A stretch of 64,000 nucleotides of DNA from Begonia masoniana (GCA_022432975.1 CM039516.1:27375571-27439570), one strand, 5' to 3'. Shown: positions 35,768-49,372, counted from the first letter of the stretch. Made by a program: numbers and translations. The notes: generated by a model not told the origin, from the letters alone.

Positions 35768-36720
35768 AACCATGATATAAGAAGCAGCCCTAGTGACCAT
35801 CACGCACGTGCATCAGCAAGCGCAACATCACGCACGCGCACGTGAGAACGTATTGAGCGTTATTGGATAAAGTTAATCGATTTAGGACGAATTTTAGAGA
35901 TTTGACAAATTTCTTAGTTTTGGGGGAAAACTCGTTAATGGTAATTTCGAGGTATAGAGCGTTAGTTGCTCGGTAAAATGCCTCATTGAGCTAAGTTAGA
36001 ATTTTAGGAGAATTTACTTAGTTAAGGTTTCATTAATTTTGGACATTTAACGGTTGAATCTCGTATTAATGTTAATTGTTGCCCAACGGCTATATTTTAA
36101 TGTGCAGATTTTATAACGGTTTTTTTGAGCTTTCTCCCTTCTTCCTTTCTTCAGATCGACTCTCCGTCTATTTAAGCTTCCTCCAAAGCCTTGTAAACAT
36201 TAGTCTGTGAATCAAATATTTGGAAATAGAAGAGTGTTTCTTCTGAAGGATTTCCCTTCGTTGGTGCGTAGCATTGAGTGTTCGGTGATGAATTCACTGA
36301 GGAGTCGCACCTACATTGTTCCTCCAAGTTCATGTTTCTTGGTCAAGCTCTCTTCACCATCCTTGCCTCCACTCTCTCGAGGAGATGGAAAACAGAGGAA
36401 GGTGGGAAAAAACCTTCGCCCGCGCTGTGAATTCTTCTTCATACACAAAGAAATTCTCACCCGAAGCATGATGTTGCTTTCGGGCCAGCCACGACCCTTC
36501 CATTCCCTTTCATTCTCACTGTTGGCCATTTCTAAGGAGAAACAGCAAGTTGCAAATGATATTTCATCCTCTGCTGGAACTCGCTTCGTACGCAAAGCAA
36601 GTTTATCCGTCGGCTCAATGGACACCAACAGAACCAGCAAAGACACCTTCCATCCATGACGTTCATCTGAGGTATTTTCTTATTGTTTCGACCACAACCA
36701 ATCAGTAAATCACTTCAGCC
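35768..36720 (+). mobile_element. LTR J2, partial
   Basis: Homologous to J1 and J3 from the CACGCACGCGCACG words through the TATTTAAGC box (about 36170) into the R/U5 part. Start and end are missing. About 35845-36078 reads like an internal stretch of LTR G (GCTCGGTAAAATGCCTCATTGAG, compare 57025-57120), so a G-type fragment is inserted in it. The 150-codon ORF at 36207-36659 lies within LTR sequence and resembles no protein I know. Confidence 0.65.
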
Positions 36721-37025
36721 ACCTCCACATTTCATTTTTCTATTTTACGTATTTTATGCTTTGTTTTGTGATACACTCAACACCTGAAATTAAGAGTATT
36801 AGCAATTCACAAACCGGAACAGCTCTCGGTTAAGAGTAAACTGAGGACCTTTCCAAAAACTCTTGCACAAATGATATGTCTCAGGAGTCGAGCACGAACC
36901 CTCAAGGTAAGGTACGTCGATCCGTCACTCTTATTTCTAACTCGTTTGTTTTTTTTTTTTTGCAGGAATAAGCTATTTTAAAACTCTCAGGAGTTTGGAT
37001 TTTTAGGCGTACAATTAAAAGATGG
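36721..37025 (+). other. 3' internal end of a J element
   Basis: Non-coding, with GTCGAGCACGAACC also found at about 32138 before J1, a T11-12 tract and a short purine-rich stretch just before the LTR start. Probably the 3' untranslated end of a J element. Confidence 0.5.
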
Positions 37026-38116
37026 TGTTGAAGTGACACGCACAGACTAAAGAGAGTGACAAACCAAGGATTAATTTTTTTTGATGGCATGTTTGCTTAG
37101 TAAGAAGGAATGTTGCACGTGATCAAGAGGAGGAGATGCACACTTGGGTCAACAAACGCATGCAAAGAGGAGCAAGGCCAAGACGAGCAACTAGCAAGTA
37201 AGAGGCACCAAGAAAAGGCAAGCGCTCGCAGAAGAAACCTAACGAGAAGTAGCCGAAGATCAGATCGCACGAAAGACCTTCATCAGCGCACAGACAAGAC
37301 CATGGCAAAGCAGCACGCACACCTTGGCACGCATGAAATCAGCGCTGTGGATGGCGCGCGCCAACAGACGACAGCCTGCGTGGCCAAGAGCCTCGACACT
37401 CCAACGGCTCTTTTCTTCGACAACTATTTCCTTTTCTGGTTTCATCTCTATTTTATTTAAACCCAATTCTGAACATTTTGTAACAAGTTAAATATTAAAT
37501 ATTTATAAATTTGGGTTGAAGTTTTTCTTCATTCGGCTGGATGGTGAGCATAACCAGTTGGTGCTCCGTCATATTGCCTACCAAGTCATGGTTGCTTGGT
37601 AGCTCTCAAATATCTCTCTTCTCGTCAGTCATCTCTGAATGGGGCGATCAGTAGAAGAGAGAAGAAAACCATACCCAAGTGCTGTTGGCATTCTCCACAG
37701 AAAATTTTCATCACCCGAACATGCTCTAGGTTGCGTTCGTCCCAGCCACGGCTGTTTTTACATGCACCCCATCGGCTCTTTATGAGGAAGAAATGAGGCT
37801 GTTTCTTCAGTGTACGCAGGGCTTTTTCCACTTGCTGGAAGATTCTTTTAGAGGCATCTTCATTCCTGTGCGGTGCTCTAGGTTGCCAAACGGCCGCGAG
37901 GTGGCCCCCTTCGTCATTCCAGTCCATCATTGTCCTTTTTCTGAGGACGACCCATAGGTGGGTTACCCATTCTTAGGTAACTCATCTCACATCAATCTTC
38001 ACAACATCATGCCATTTCTATTTTCTTTGTTGCTGTTTGTTGTTTTTGTTTTTTGTGCTATTTCTCACAATTACGGGATCGTTGAAGCTGTCCCTTCTCG
38101 GTCCAGGAGTGTATCA
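37026..38116 (+). mobile_element. LTR J3, complete
   Basis: 1091 bp, TGTTGAAGTG...GTATCA. It has a TATTTAA box near 37454 and serves as the reference for J1, J2 and J4. ORFs on both strands are artefacts of LTR sequence. Confidence 0.8.
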
Positions 38117-38118
38117 TC

Positions 38119-38130
38119 TGGTGTCAGAAC
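38119..38130 (+). other. Decayed primer-binding site after J3
   Basis: TGGTGTCAGAAC, two changes from the initiator-Met complement, two bases after the LTR. Only six bases later another LTR copy starts, so the internal region is deleted. Confidence 0.75.
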
Positions 38131-38430
38131 CATTGGTAGCGCTCGCAAAAGAAACCTAACGAGAAGCAGCCGAAGATCGGCACACACAAATGACCTTCAT
38201 CAGCACTTAGACGAGACCATGGCAAAGCAGCACGCACACCAGGGCGTGCACAAAATCAGTGCCATGGATAGCGCTTGCCAACAGACGATAGCCTACGTGG
38301 CCGAGAGCCTCAACGCTCCAACGACTCTTTTTTTCGACAGCTATTTCCTTTTCTAGTTTCATCTCTATTTTATTTAAACCCGATTCTGAACACTTTGTAA
38401 TCAGTTAAATATTGAATATTTAGAAATTGG

Positions 38431-38881
38431 TGTAACGCCCCCAAACCTACCCCGGCTCGGTACGCTACTTTGCTAACTCAACCCGTGTTAAAACGGCGTT
38501 TAAAATAATTTTGCCTTAAACTTTTCGACTCGATTTTGGGTTTTACAAACCCTCAAAAAAATATTGAAAAATGTGCCAAAATACCTTATTTCCTTCACAA
38601 TTCTTCTATAAGGTTAGACTTAATCAAACCTCACTCTTTGTTTCTCTTCTTCTTCAACGTGGAAGCTATCTCTTCTCTTCCAAATTCTCTTCAAACAATA
38701 ATTTTTCCCTTTATTTCAACCACTAAATAATCCTAACAACTCTAATTTAGTATTTTCTCATACATTTTCCCAAAATTCTCATTCTCCAACTCCAACTCTT
38801 ATACCCTAAGGTTAAGATTAAACTCTCACAATATAACCTAATTTAAGGGCCACTAACGTATAGAAATTTCTGGGTGTTACA
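38431..38881 (-). mobile_element. Element H, 3' LTR with 2.5-kb internal deletion
   Basis: Both termini are present (TGTAACACCC at 38881, GGGGGCGTTACA at 38431). The sequence jumps from the position matching 42220 to that matching 44727, removing the CpG-rich block, the 56-bp repeats and the promoter region. Confidence 0.88.
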
Positions 38882-40859
38882 ATCCACCCTCCTTAAAAAA
38901 AATTTTGTCCTCAAAATTTGCGTACCTTAGTATTCCTCAATTTACTCACCTCAAGATACTCTCCTGACCTAAGGTTGCACTGCCAACTTCAACGACGCTA
39001 AGGTCTTAATCACCTATTGGTAAGGAGTAATGACAATTCCTTATATTTCTAAAGTTTTAAATTACCCTCTTATGCATTCCATAGTTCAATTACTTACATG
39101 TTCATTACTTTTAACTTAATCAACCATCATTTAGACTCTCAACTCCTCTAACTAAGGTCTCCACTCTAGCTTTCTCTCGAACTAAATTGATCTAATTCCT
39201 CACTTCAATTTCTGTATCTATCAAGCACATACCTAACCCATTCCAAACTCTAAATGTATCCTCAACTACGTACGCTAAAACTAAATAAGTGAACTTTTAT
39301 CTTACATCCTTAATTTCTAAATTAGTACTTTCACCTCTTGCGCCTATTTTCCTCAACAATCAAAACACGTACTCAAAGTTCTCACACTTAAGTCTATCTA
39401 ATATTTAAAAAAATATACTCAGAGTCCTCATACTTATATACATTATGCTCAATTTGTCCAACTTTTACCTCAATTATCATCAAATACTCTCAGTCTAAAC
39501 TAAATCTTTCCCGACTTCTCACTCGACACCCTAAATGATGTCTACGCACGCACTTCATTTCGACACCAAAATATCAAATTAAATTTCATAATCCACTGGA
39601 ATTGACCTTACTCTTAAGTTTGCACGTAAAATCTCTGTTTGACCTTTCTTTTCTCCATATTTGGTATCTTAATATTTTTCAACTTATTCACTCAAAATCT
39701 ACCTTCTAACCTTTGGGCTGCCGGACGTGGCACTACATCTATCAGGTGCCCCAAATATCCTATCAAGTAATGAAAATTCCTATACCTCCAAGTTTTAACT
39801 TCACCTAACTCTGCACTGCATAATTCGAACATGCGTATGTCTACTGACTTCAACTACATCCAATATTACTTATACCCTCAAACTCCTCTAACTTAGTTCT
39901 CAATTCTATCTTTCCCTCAAGCTCAATTTACCTAACTCCTTACTTCACATTTCCGTGTCTATCACACACGTGCCTAATTTAATTCTCTTCTACTCTAACA
40001 TCTCATTGCTAACTTATTCCATTCTCAAAGTATACTCAATCACATAACACTAAAATTCTACTGCATAAATTTTCTATCCTAAGTTTTCAATTCAAAGTTC
40101 TCCTCGATGTTACTATCGCATATTGCACCTATTTACCTCTAACTATTATTCTAACAAGGATCTCTTTATCTATTCCCTCTAATAATCCTCTAGCTACATT
40201 CACTGCTCTGAATCTCATCCACTATAATCTCGATCATTCCTCGAGGGTTGTCAACTCTCTATGACTCTAATTTTGGGTCATTCTAAACTATATATCTCAA
40301 CACTCAATAATCCCTACAATTATTGACTTCACAATACCTAACTATCACTTAACTTATAAAATTATCTAACTTAAACCTCCTTCTAGGTTTTTCTCTTAGA
40401 GCGTCCATCCAAATTTCTCTGCCTTTTTAAATCCTCAAGCCTAACGCTACTTTTACAGGTCCTCTACTTTAACATTGGGCAGTCCGTAGAGATCTAATCT
40501 TTTTCATTACCATTAAAATATTGGTCTGATCCTACCTCGCACACCCTCCACGAAACTCGTTCGAATATTTCTAACTTCAATTCTTGGCCACCAATCTAGT
40601 TCATCATAATAGAGCAACCTTATTCATCTTATTAGTTCAAACCGTTCGGATGAAGTACCTATCAAAATATTTCCCTCATGCCATTACTTTTTCTCTTACT
40701 AGAGTCCTAACAGTACCCTACCAATCAACATCAAGCTAACTTTAACTATTAACTTAACTTTACTACGAAAACCGCTATTACCAAAAATATACAACACATC
40801 TTAGTCTATCAATAATACAAAAAAAAACAGCCAGTGAACTACAAGTACCATACCTAAGG
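38882..40859 (-). other. Non-coding internal region of element H
   Basis: Begins at a polypurine tract (minus AAGGAGGGTGGAT). About 2 kb with no protein motif; composition and words resemble the internal regions of C and F. Confidence 0.7.
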
Positions 40860-41927
40860 TCACGGTTGAATCCTGTGTGTTGCTTTAGCCTGACCCTTCT
40901 TTCCTATAGGACAATTCTTAGCTATGTGCCCAGACTCATTGCAATTGAAACACAGGTTGGTCTTTGACTTTGGACAATCTCGGGCAATATGGTCAGCTCC
41001 AAAACAATTAAAACATCTTCCCTCATACTGTCCGCACTCTCCTGGATGATATTTCAAACATTTAGGACATTTCAGAAAACTTCTCCTTTGTTGCTTTCGC
41101 TGCTTCTTTTCTTCTCTTAGGTCATTTAAATTGTCACCTGGCCTTTTAATCCCCTGAAGCTGTGATGAAGATCCAACACTGTCTATCTGAGTTGTAATTC
41201 CCGTGAATATTTGACCCAGAACTTCTGCTGGTTTAATCAATTTACCAGCAGCTTCCTCCACCTCTAAGGCTTTTGCCATCACTCGAGTAAATGGTATTTC
41301 TTCAATTCTGAATGTCTGCACCAACATCTCAATCTCCGGCTTTAAGCCCTACACAAATTGAAATATTTTGTCTTCTTCCCGACTAACTAGGTGACTGGCA
41401 AACCGGGACAATGATTCAAACTACTGGATGTACTCTCCCACAGATCCTGTCTGCTTCAGTTGTAAGAATTTCATTTTCTTAGCAGCTTGAACTGTTCTGT
41501 TGTAATACTTGTCAAAGAATAAATCTTTGAACTCTTTCCAAGTCAAATCTTTAGCCCCGGTGGTAGCCTCCACCGTCTCCCACCAACTCTGAGAATCATT
41601 AACCAAGTGGAATGTTGCACACTTTAATTTATTTCCTTCCTCCACCTTAACAAGGTTAAACATGTTCTCTATAGTGTGTATCCACCTCTCAGCAGCTAAG
41701 GGATCAGTTAACTGGCCCTCAAACATTGGAGGTTTTAACTTTCGGAATTTTTCCTCACTAGAACTAGCTTCAACATTTCTCGGTCCTCCCTGACCTAACA
41801 GCGATTCAACCAATTCGCCTTGCCTCCCAACCATCTCCGCCTGCTTACTGACCAACTCAATAAGAAACCTAACTGACCCATCAAGTTCACTTCTAGGTTG
41901 CTCTGGTTGTCTTGGGTTCCTTGGCAT
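40860..41927 (-). pseudogene. gag: Gag of element H
   Basis: A 355-codon frame from the ATG at 41927 with two TAG stops, at about 41418 and 41354. The N-terminus is Pro/Arg/Gln-rich. The gag core (41770-41420) has ATFHLVNDSQSWWE, KDLFFDKYYN and LKQTGSVGEY. The C-terminal part carries three Cys clusters: CPKCLKYHPGEC, then CFNCFGADHIARDC and CFNCNESGHIAKNC. The last two are perfect CCHC nucleic-acid-binding knuckles. The frame ends at 40860 with no protease. With the two TAGs it is inactive, but the rest is well preserved. Related to the gag of L. Confidence 0.9.
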
Positions 41928-42072
41928 TTTGGTCTAATCCTGAACTAAGGTTCAAACAATCTAATCTTAGTTAATAAACGAATTAAAAAAGAAAGAAATA
42001 CTTACAGTCGGTGAAGCACGTTGCATGACGGCCGGCATTGTCGGGTAATCCTTTGAACGAATCGACCATTTT

Positions 42073-42083
42073 GCTCTGATACC
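42073..42083 (-). other. Primer-binding site of element H
   Basis: Minus-strand GGTATCAGAGC. The base that should begin it and the adjoining LTR terminus (about 10 bp) are altered. Confidence 0.75.
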
Positions 42084-45022
42084 CTCAAACTCCTGCCCCG
42101 GCTCGGTACGCTACTTTGCTAACTCAACCCGTGTTAAAACGGCATTTAAAATATTTTTTTCTTAAACTTTTTGACTCGATTTCGGGTTTTACGAACCCTC
42201 GAAAAAATATCAAAAAATGCGCCAAAATACATTTAAAATACGTCGGGTTGAAATAATTCAAGAATAGGAAAACTTTAATTATTTTTTTTTTCGGGTGGCG
42301 ATCGATCGCCACATGGAGGCAATCGATCACCACCCTCTCAGGTGCTACAGTGTCCGAGAGGGGCGATCAACGACTGATCACCAGCTGGGCACGCGATTGA
42401 TCGCCTCTGCGGCTCCAGCGCCCCCTGCGCGCGCCCAGCACGCCCCAGCGCATGCCACCCACGTCACCCGCCAATTATCCTCCACTTTTTCCCAAGCCAA
42501 ACTCCTCCAAATTTCCTGAAATTTTAACCATACAATTCCAACACCCAAAAACTTCATGTCCCGTAAAAATTTTGGGAAAACGACTTAAAACGGATAACGA
42601 AATAAACCTGACATTATAGACATTTTTACAAAAACTGAAAACATAACGGCTAAAAGTTTCTAAATCCGAAACCCTGAAAACATGCATTTAAACCACAATT
42701 TTACCAAATCCACACCAGTATCAAGCCACAAGTATTTACCCCAATAAAATCTAACAAACCAAACGACAAAATATCAAACCCCAAACCATTTTAAATCAAA
42801 ACAATTACAAAAATCTCCAAACCACCAACCAAATACCTCCAAAATACCAACATAACCAAAAAGTAACTATCACTCACAACTCCTCGAAGACCATGGTCGA
42901 GACGCCCCGACAACTGCCTGCACCGGCATGCTCGTACATCACCAACTGCGTTCCAGTTCTAGCTTTCCGTAAGGCTCTCACCTGTAATCCTGTCAACACC
43001 TACACCACGGAACACAAAACATAAGCCTAATGTTTAGTAAGTAGGGAATAATGCATACGAAAACAAAGTGCACACCGCACACATCACCCTCACACACAAC
43101 CCTAATACATGCGGTTTCTAACTCTCGGTTGTGTTCAACTTGTTCTCGTTTCATTACTCTTCACTTTCACTTGTGCATCAAGCAGATACCTATCCTAACA
43201 GGATGGTCACGCGTTGACCACGCAGAGCCAGATTCGAGGCACACATCATGTTCACACACGGGACGACCATACATGATCTTCTCCACGTCAATCAATGAAC
43301 CTCGTTCATAATCACGACAACTTACATACTTTCAACTGTGACTCTCTTGTAGACACCTCCCGAATTGCCATTCTTTCAGGCACTAGTTCGCGACGAGGTG
43401 ATTTTGTGATAACCTCCCGAATTGTTATTCTTCCAGGCACTATTCGCGACGAGGCTACCTTGTGATAACCTCCCGAATTGCCATTGTTCCAGGCACTATT
43501 CGTGACGAGGCTACTCGACAAGAGACCAACACACCTCTTTTGTGGAACCCTCCCGAACTACCATTCTTTCAGGCACTAATTTGCGACGAGGTGACTCCAC
43601 AACAGTTCACATTGCCTCACATATCTTTACATTTCGCTTTCACGAATTGCAAGCGATGCTGAAAAAACACGTATTTCGTAGTTTAAAACCCATGATGCAT
43701 GTCACATACAATGCACGACACAAGACAAAAACAAAACAACCAAGCAAACAATTCTCTACCGTTCTATGGTGTAGGCTCGAAGGCAAAACACAAGCGATCC
43801 ACTACTTACCTGAACTCCTGCACGCGTTGGCTCACTCTGAGTATACAATTCACTCGCTCGTTAACCTAGCACATTAATGGAAAAATTACTTAAAATCACC
43901 AAAACATAAACTAAAGGATATTTACTATAATTCTCACACAACCAAACTAACTTTTCCAAATAAAAACCCCAACACCCGATTTTTTCCCAATTTCCATCAT
44001 CCAACTTCGAACGGCCATAACTTTCTCATTTTTCATCGGATTTCGATGATTCACCCCATTCTGTAAACCTCTGCATGTCTACTATTCAATGAATCAAACA
44101 AATTCACCAACCAAACAATTTGGCCAAGCCGGAACACCCAAAACAGCATCGGCCAACTTTCTCTCCAAAACCGGTTTTCACAAACTTTCATCTAAGTTCT
44201 CATCAAACTCCCTAACCAACCTAAACTAATTTATCTAAAGCTTAAACAACCAAAATTAGGAAGAAAAATCATCAAAGAAATCAAATTTCTGAGCTCTCCC
44301 TTTAGGGTTTTCAAACCCTAACCAATTTCACTCAAAACTCATTAAAACCCTAAAAAACTACAACTTATAAACATCCAACTTAAAACCCACTTCATTTTTA
44401 CCTTAAAATCTTGCAGCCCTTGGTGAGAAGAAGAAGAGAAATGGCAGCAATGGAGGAAGGGAGATCGTGGGAGGATGAAGGGGAAAGAAGCAAAAATTCA
44501 CCGTTTAACCTACCTTTCTTTTTTTTTTACTTTTTGATTTTTCCACCAAAGATTTTAATTTTATAAAAGCACCCCCTCTTTTTTCCTTCATAAAAGCAAC
44601 GTGGAAGCCCTCCATTATCACTTGTATTCCCTATTTATTTCTTTACTTTTTCTTTCCTTCTTTTTTGACTTTTCAACTTTGTATTCTATTGGTTTCATAG
44701 TTTTTGACTTTTCAACCCTTACATACCTTATCTCCTTCACAATTCTTCTATAAGGTTTGACTTAATCAAACCTCACTCTTTGTTTCTCTTCTCCTTCAAC
44801 GTGGAAGCTATCTCTTCTCTTCCTCATTCACTTTAAACAATAATTTTCCCTTTATTTGCACCACTAAATAATCCTAACAACTCTAATTCAGTATTTTCTT
44901 ATACATTTTCCCAAAATTCTCATTCTCCAACTCCAACTCTTATACCCTAAGGTTAAGATTAAACTCTCACAATATAACCTAATTTAAGGGCCACTAACGT
45001 ATAGAAATTCCTGGGTGTTACA
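42084..45022 (-). mobile_element. Element H, 5' LTR
   Basis: About 2.94 kb, TGTAACACCC at 45022. It includes a CpG-rich palindrome cassette (42297-42470, GGCGATCGATCGCC and GCGCGC words), the TAAGCATTAG block (about 43020-43050) shared with D and M, and a 56-bp repeat array. The end at 42084 is worn. Confidence 0.85.
43356..43605 (+). repeat. 56-bp tandem repeat, 4 copies, in the H LTR
   Basis: Units start with CCTCCCGAA at 43356, 43413, 43469 and 43549 and contain CAGGCACTA and GCGACGAGG. The last spacing is longer (80 bp). Confidence 0.85.
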
Positions 45023-45495
45023 ATTTGGATTTGAAATTTTTCTTCATTCGGCCGTTTCCATCAGTGTTCTTCATGGTTGGCCACCAGTGAGCATAACCGG
45101 TTGGTGCTCCATCATATTGCCTACAAAGTCATGGTTGCTTGGTAGCTCTCAAATATATCTCTTCTCACCGGTCATCTCTAAATGGGGCGATCAATTGAAG
45201 AGAGAAGAAAACCATGCCTAAGTGTTGTTGGCATTCTCCACGGAAAATGTTCATCACCCGAATGTGCTCTAGGTTGCGTTTGGCCTAGCCACGAGTGTTC
45301 TTACATGCACCTGATCGGCTCTTTGTGAGGAAGAAACGATGTTGTTTCTTCAGTGTACGAAGGGAATTTTCCAATTGTTGGAAGATTTCTTTAAAGGCAT
45401 CTTCATTCCCATGCGGTGCTCCAGAATGCCAAACGGCCGTGGCGGTGGCCCCCTTTGTCATTCTAGTCCATCAGCGTCCTTTTCTGAGGATGACA

Positions 45496-48400
45496 TGTCA
45501 CGACCCTAATACTGTACCCAATTTCCCGTACTTATATTTTTCTTTTTCTTTTTATACTTAGCGTTTAAGTGGAAAACAATTTAATAAAATGTTTAAAACA
45601 ATTACAAAACAATTATTTAAACCAACACGTACACAAACACCTACCTTAATTACAACATCATCATTTCGCTAACACAATTCTATCTATACCACAAATACTA
45701 TCCACATCACAATCATACACTTTACAATACAACTTAATTTCCAACCACCAATACTCCTACATCTCCATAATCTCGCTTAAAACAACTCGTGACATATTTA
45801 AACAAAACACATTTCCATGAAAACGAACTGCGTGGTTCCGTTTAAAAGTTTAACATTTCCTCCTGTTTCAAAGAAAATACCAAGCAGTTCAATATCATTC
45901 AAATAACTGATTTAACAAAACGCTTTATAAAACAGTTTGCTAAAACATCTTTATATCAATCTATCAGCTAACCAGAACCAAACAACCTAAAATATTTCTA
46001 TACAATTTATCTAACTAATTCATCATTAACCCAAAACATCTCAATAACCCCAAAAATCTATATACATACTTCCCTACGGGTCAGGTAAGCCTCGACTGCG
46101 CCAGCACACCACCGCAGCCATTCTCTATCAACTGGACTCAAGCCTCAGGAGGAGGGATCCCATCCTCACCCGGTTCCTCGATATCTAGATCACCTACACC
46201 ATACATACACACTATGAGATGAAATCCCAGTAAGACTCGTAAATGCAAATGCTATGCTATGGTATGCTATGTCATGCTATGCTATGCTATGCACTGTAGG
46301 TGTCACCGAGATCCTATACCTCTAATCGGAGAGAGCTCATCCAGCGGGCGGACTACTCTTTACTATATGCCTTACGGCCCATTTTTAACTATATGCCTTA
46401 CGGCCCATTTTTAACTATATGCCTTACGGCCCATTTTTAACTATATGCCTTACGGCCCATTTTTAACTATATGCCTTACGGCCCATTTTTAACTATATGC
46501 CTTACGGCCCATTTTTAACTATATGCCTTACGGCCCATTTTTAACTATATGCCTTACGGCCCATTTTTAACTATATGCCTTACGGCCCATTTTTAACTAT
46601 ATGCCTTACGGCCCATTTTTAACTATATGCCTTACGGCCCATTTTTAACTATATGCCTTACGGCCCATTTTTAACTATATGCCTTACGGCCCATTTTTAA
46701 CTATATGCCTTACGGCCCATTTTTAACTATATGCCTTACGGCCCATTTTTAACTATATGCCTTACGGCCCATTTTTAACTATATGCCTTACGGCCCATTT
46801 TTAACTATATGCCTTACGGCCCATTTTTAACTATATGCCTTACGGCCCATTTTTAACTATATGCCTTACGGCCCATTTTTAACTATATGCCTTACGGCCC
46901 ATTTTTAACTATATGCCTTACGGCCCATTTTTAACTATATGCCTTACGGCCCATTTTTAACTATATGCCTTACGGCCCATTTTTAACTATATGCCTTACG
47001 GCCCATTTTTAACTATATGCCTTACGGCCCATTTTTAACTATATGCCTTACGGCCCATTTTTAACTATATGCCTTACGGCCCATTTTTAACTATATGCCT
47101 TACGGCCCATTTTTAACTATATGCCTTACGGCCCATTTTTAACTATATGCCTTACGGCCCATTTTTAACTATATGCCTTACGGCCCATTTTTAACTATAT
47201 GCCTTACGGCCCATTTTTAACTATATGCCTTACGGCCCATTTTTAACTATATGCCTTACGGCCCATTTTTAACTATATGCCTTACGGCCCATTTTTAACT
47301 ATATGCCTTACGGCCCATTTTTAACTATATGCCTTACGGCCCATTTTTAACTATATGCCTTACGGCCCATTTTTAACTATATGCCTTACGGCCCATTTTT
47401 AACTATATGCCTTACGGCCCATTTTTAACTATATGCCTTACGGCCCATTTTTAACTATATGCCTTACGGCCCATTTTTAACTATATGCCTTACGGCCCAT
47501 TTTTAACTATATGCCTTACGGCCCATTTTTAACTATATGCCTTACGGCCCATTTTTAACTATATGCCTTACGGCCCATTTTTAACTATATGCCTTACGGC
47601 CCATTTTTAACTATATGCCTTACGGCCCATTTTTAACTATATGCCTTACGGCCCATTTTTAACTATATGCCTTACGGCCCATTTTTAACTATATGCCTTA
47701 CGGCCCATTTTTAACTATATGCCTTACGGCCCATTTTTAACTATATGCCTTACGGCCCATTTTTAACTATATGCCTTACGGCCCATTTTTAACTATATGC
47801 CTTACGGCCCATTTTTAACTATATGCCTTACGGCCCATTTTTAACTATATGCCTTACGGCCATTTTAACTATATGCCTTACGGCCCATTTTTAACTAGTA
47901 CGTTATCTTTAAACAATGTATGGAAATTCATTTTCATGCTTTTCTTTAAAACGCGTGATGCGTGAACAGTTCATATCTTAAAGTAAACAAGCAATAACGT
48001 ATACCATCAAGACTGTAAAACATAACCTATAACCTATAAAACAACTAGACCTGTCTACCCAACCAAATTAAATAAACATATGCGTCACCAAAATCCTCGA
48101 GACGACATTCGACGTACGGTGTAGGCCAATCGGCCAGAGAAGAATCACGAGAACTTACCTGTCTTCTGTAACTCGCTGGGGCTACTCGGTTACCTGCCCG
48201 CCTACGGCTCGACCTACGACAAATATTCAAACTTCATTACAATTAAGCCCACATTGACCAATTTACTCTCAAACTACTATTTCTAACCTAATCCAACTAA
48301 AACTTAACTAAACGGGCCACTAATTCGAGTTTGGTAAAATCGACCCGAAACTTCGAACGCGCGTAACTTTCGCGTCGGTTATCGGAATCGAACGATTCCA

Positions 48401-49372
48401 GCTGCCACTTACTCCTCTAACAACCTATTTTAATCTGCCAAAGGAATTTTAAAACAAACAACCGGAGCTAGGTCAATTCAGGCAAAACCCGATTCTGCCC
48501 TTTCCCGAAATTTTCCCCCTTTTTGATTTTTCATCAAATTCTACTCATTTCCTCCTCAATCGACCACACATACCCTCAATTAGAATAATCTAACAAAAAA
48601 TCGAAGCTACACTCACCAAAACCGAATTGCCCTAAATCGGCTTTACTAATTTTTGCCCAAATTGGCATTCCACGGCCAAGCAACAATAGCCGGCCCAAGG
48701 GTTGGCAAACCCACGCAGGAAGCAGCCCATCACGGCCGGTGATCGGAGCTCAATCGAGCTCGCCACCCACTGCCTCAAACCGACCCGAAAACAGGGAGAA
48801 AACTGAGCTTACCGGTCAGGTTGCGCGCAGAGATGGCCAGAGAGGGCCAGAAAACCCCGGTGATGGCCGTCGAAAATCGTCGCTCGTCGCCTCCTCCTCC
48901 CCTGTTCACTCTCGGCGTCGGGCTCGAGCTCGAGCTCGTTGAAACCAACAGAATGGTTTAACCATTCTGTTGATTTTAATTATTATTATTAATAAAAATA
49001 ATAATTATCATTATAATAATAATCCTAATATTAATTCCTATTAAACATTAACATACCGTTTTGCCTTCCGTAAATCCCGTTAAATCCCGTATATCTCCAC
49101 AATTTCACATTAATCGTTAGGACCCTAATAACACTTTCTTTTCGTAAAACGGACTTGATTTACTATTTTTACGAATTAATATACTAAAAGGCTAAAACGG
49201 GAACTCTAGCATTACTCTTCTCGATTAGGGTTTCTAAAATTTCACTTGTTCTTCTACAAATCCCCATAAATTTCTAGGGTCCTAATAAAACTATCCGCTC
49301 GCAAAACGGACCTAATTTACTTATTTACAAAAATAGCCTTGGAGCGGAAACCCGAAAAACTCGGGTGTTACA
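45496..49372 (-). mobile_element. Element F, 3' LTR with expanded minisatellite
   Basis: 3877 bp, about 1.3 kb longer than its partner because of the 26-bp array at 46362-47896. The array replaces the conserved CGCGAGGTGGGGCTCAG block present in the partner (about 54510-54570). Confidence 0.92.
46362..47896 (+). repeat. 26-bp minisatellite, about 59 copies
   Basis: Unit ACTATATGCCTTACGGCCCA plus TTTTTA, repeated almost without change; one unit near 47859 lacks two bases. The other LTR of F holds about six diverged units (54570-54705). Confidence 0.95.

Larger units (their letters stand above)
38431..45022 (-). mobile_element. Element H, gag-only LTR retrotransposon
   Basis: 6592 bp inserted in J4 at ATTTGG (right copy 45023-45028, left copy ATTGG 38426-38430, one T lost). 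LTRs share ends but differ greatly in length: 451 bp (38431-38881) and about 2.94 kb (42084-45022). PBS by the right LTR gives minus orientation. Only a gag pseudogene is present. Confidence 0.88.

Noticed and set aside
36207..36659. 150-codon plus-strand ORF and its minus partner
   Set aside because: It lies in LTR J2; J1 and J3 do not keep the frame.
37110..38356. ORFs in J3/J4 that could be a basic nuclear protein
   Set aside because: Both copies are LTR sequence with different frames and stops.
46362..47896. Regular 26-bp repeats that might be taken for a CRISPR array
   Set aside because: Units are directly adjacent with no spacers, they lie in a plant LTR, and the partner LTR holds diverged units.
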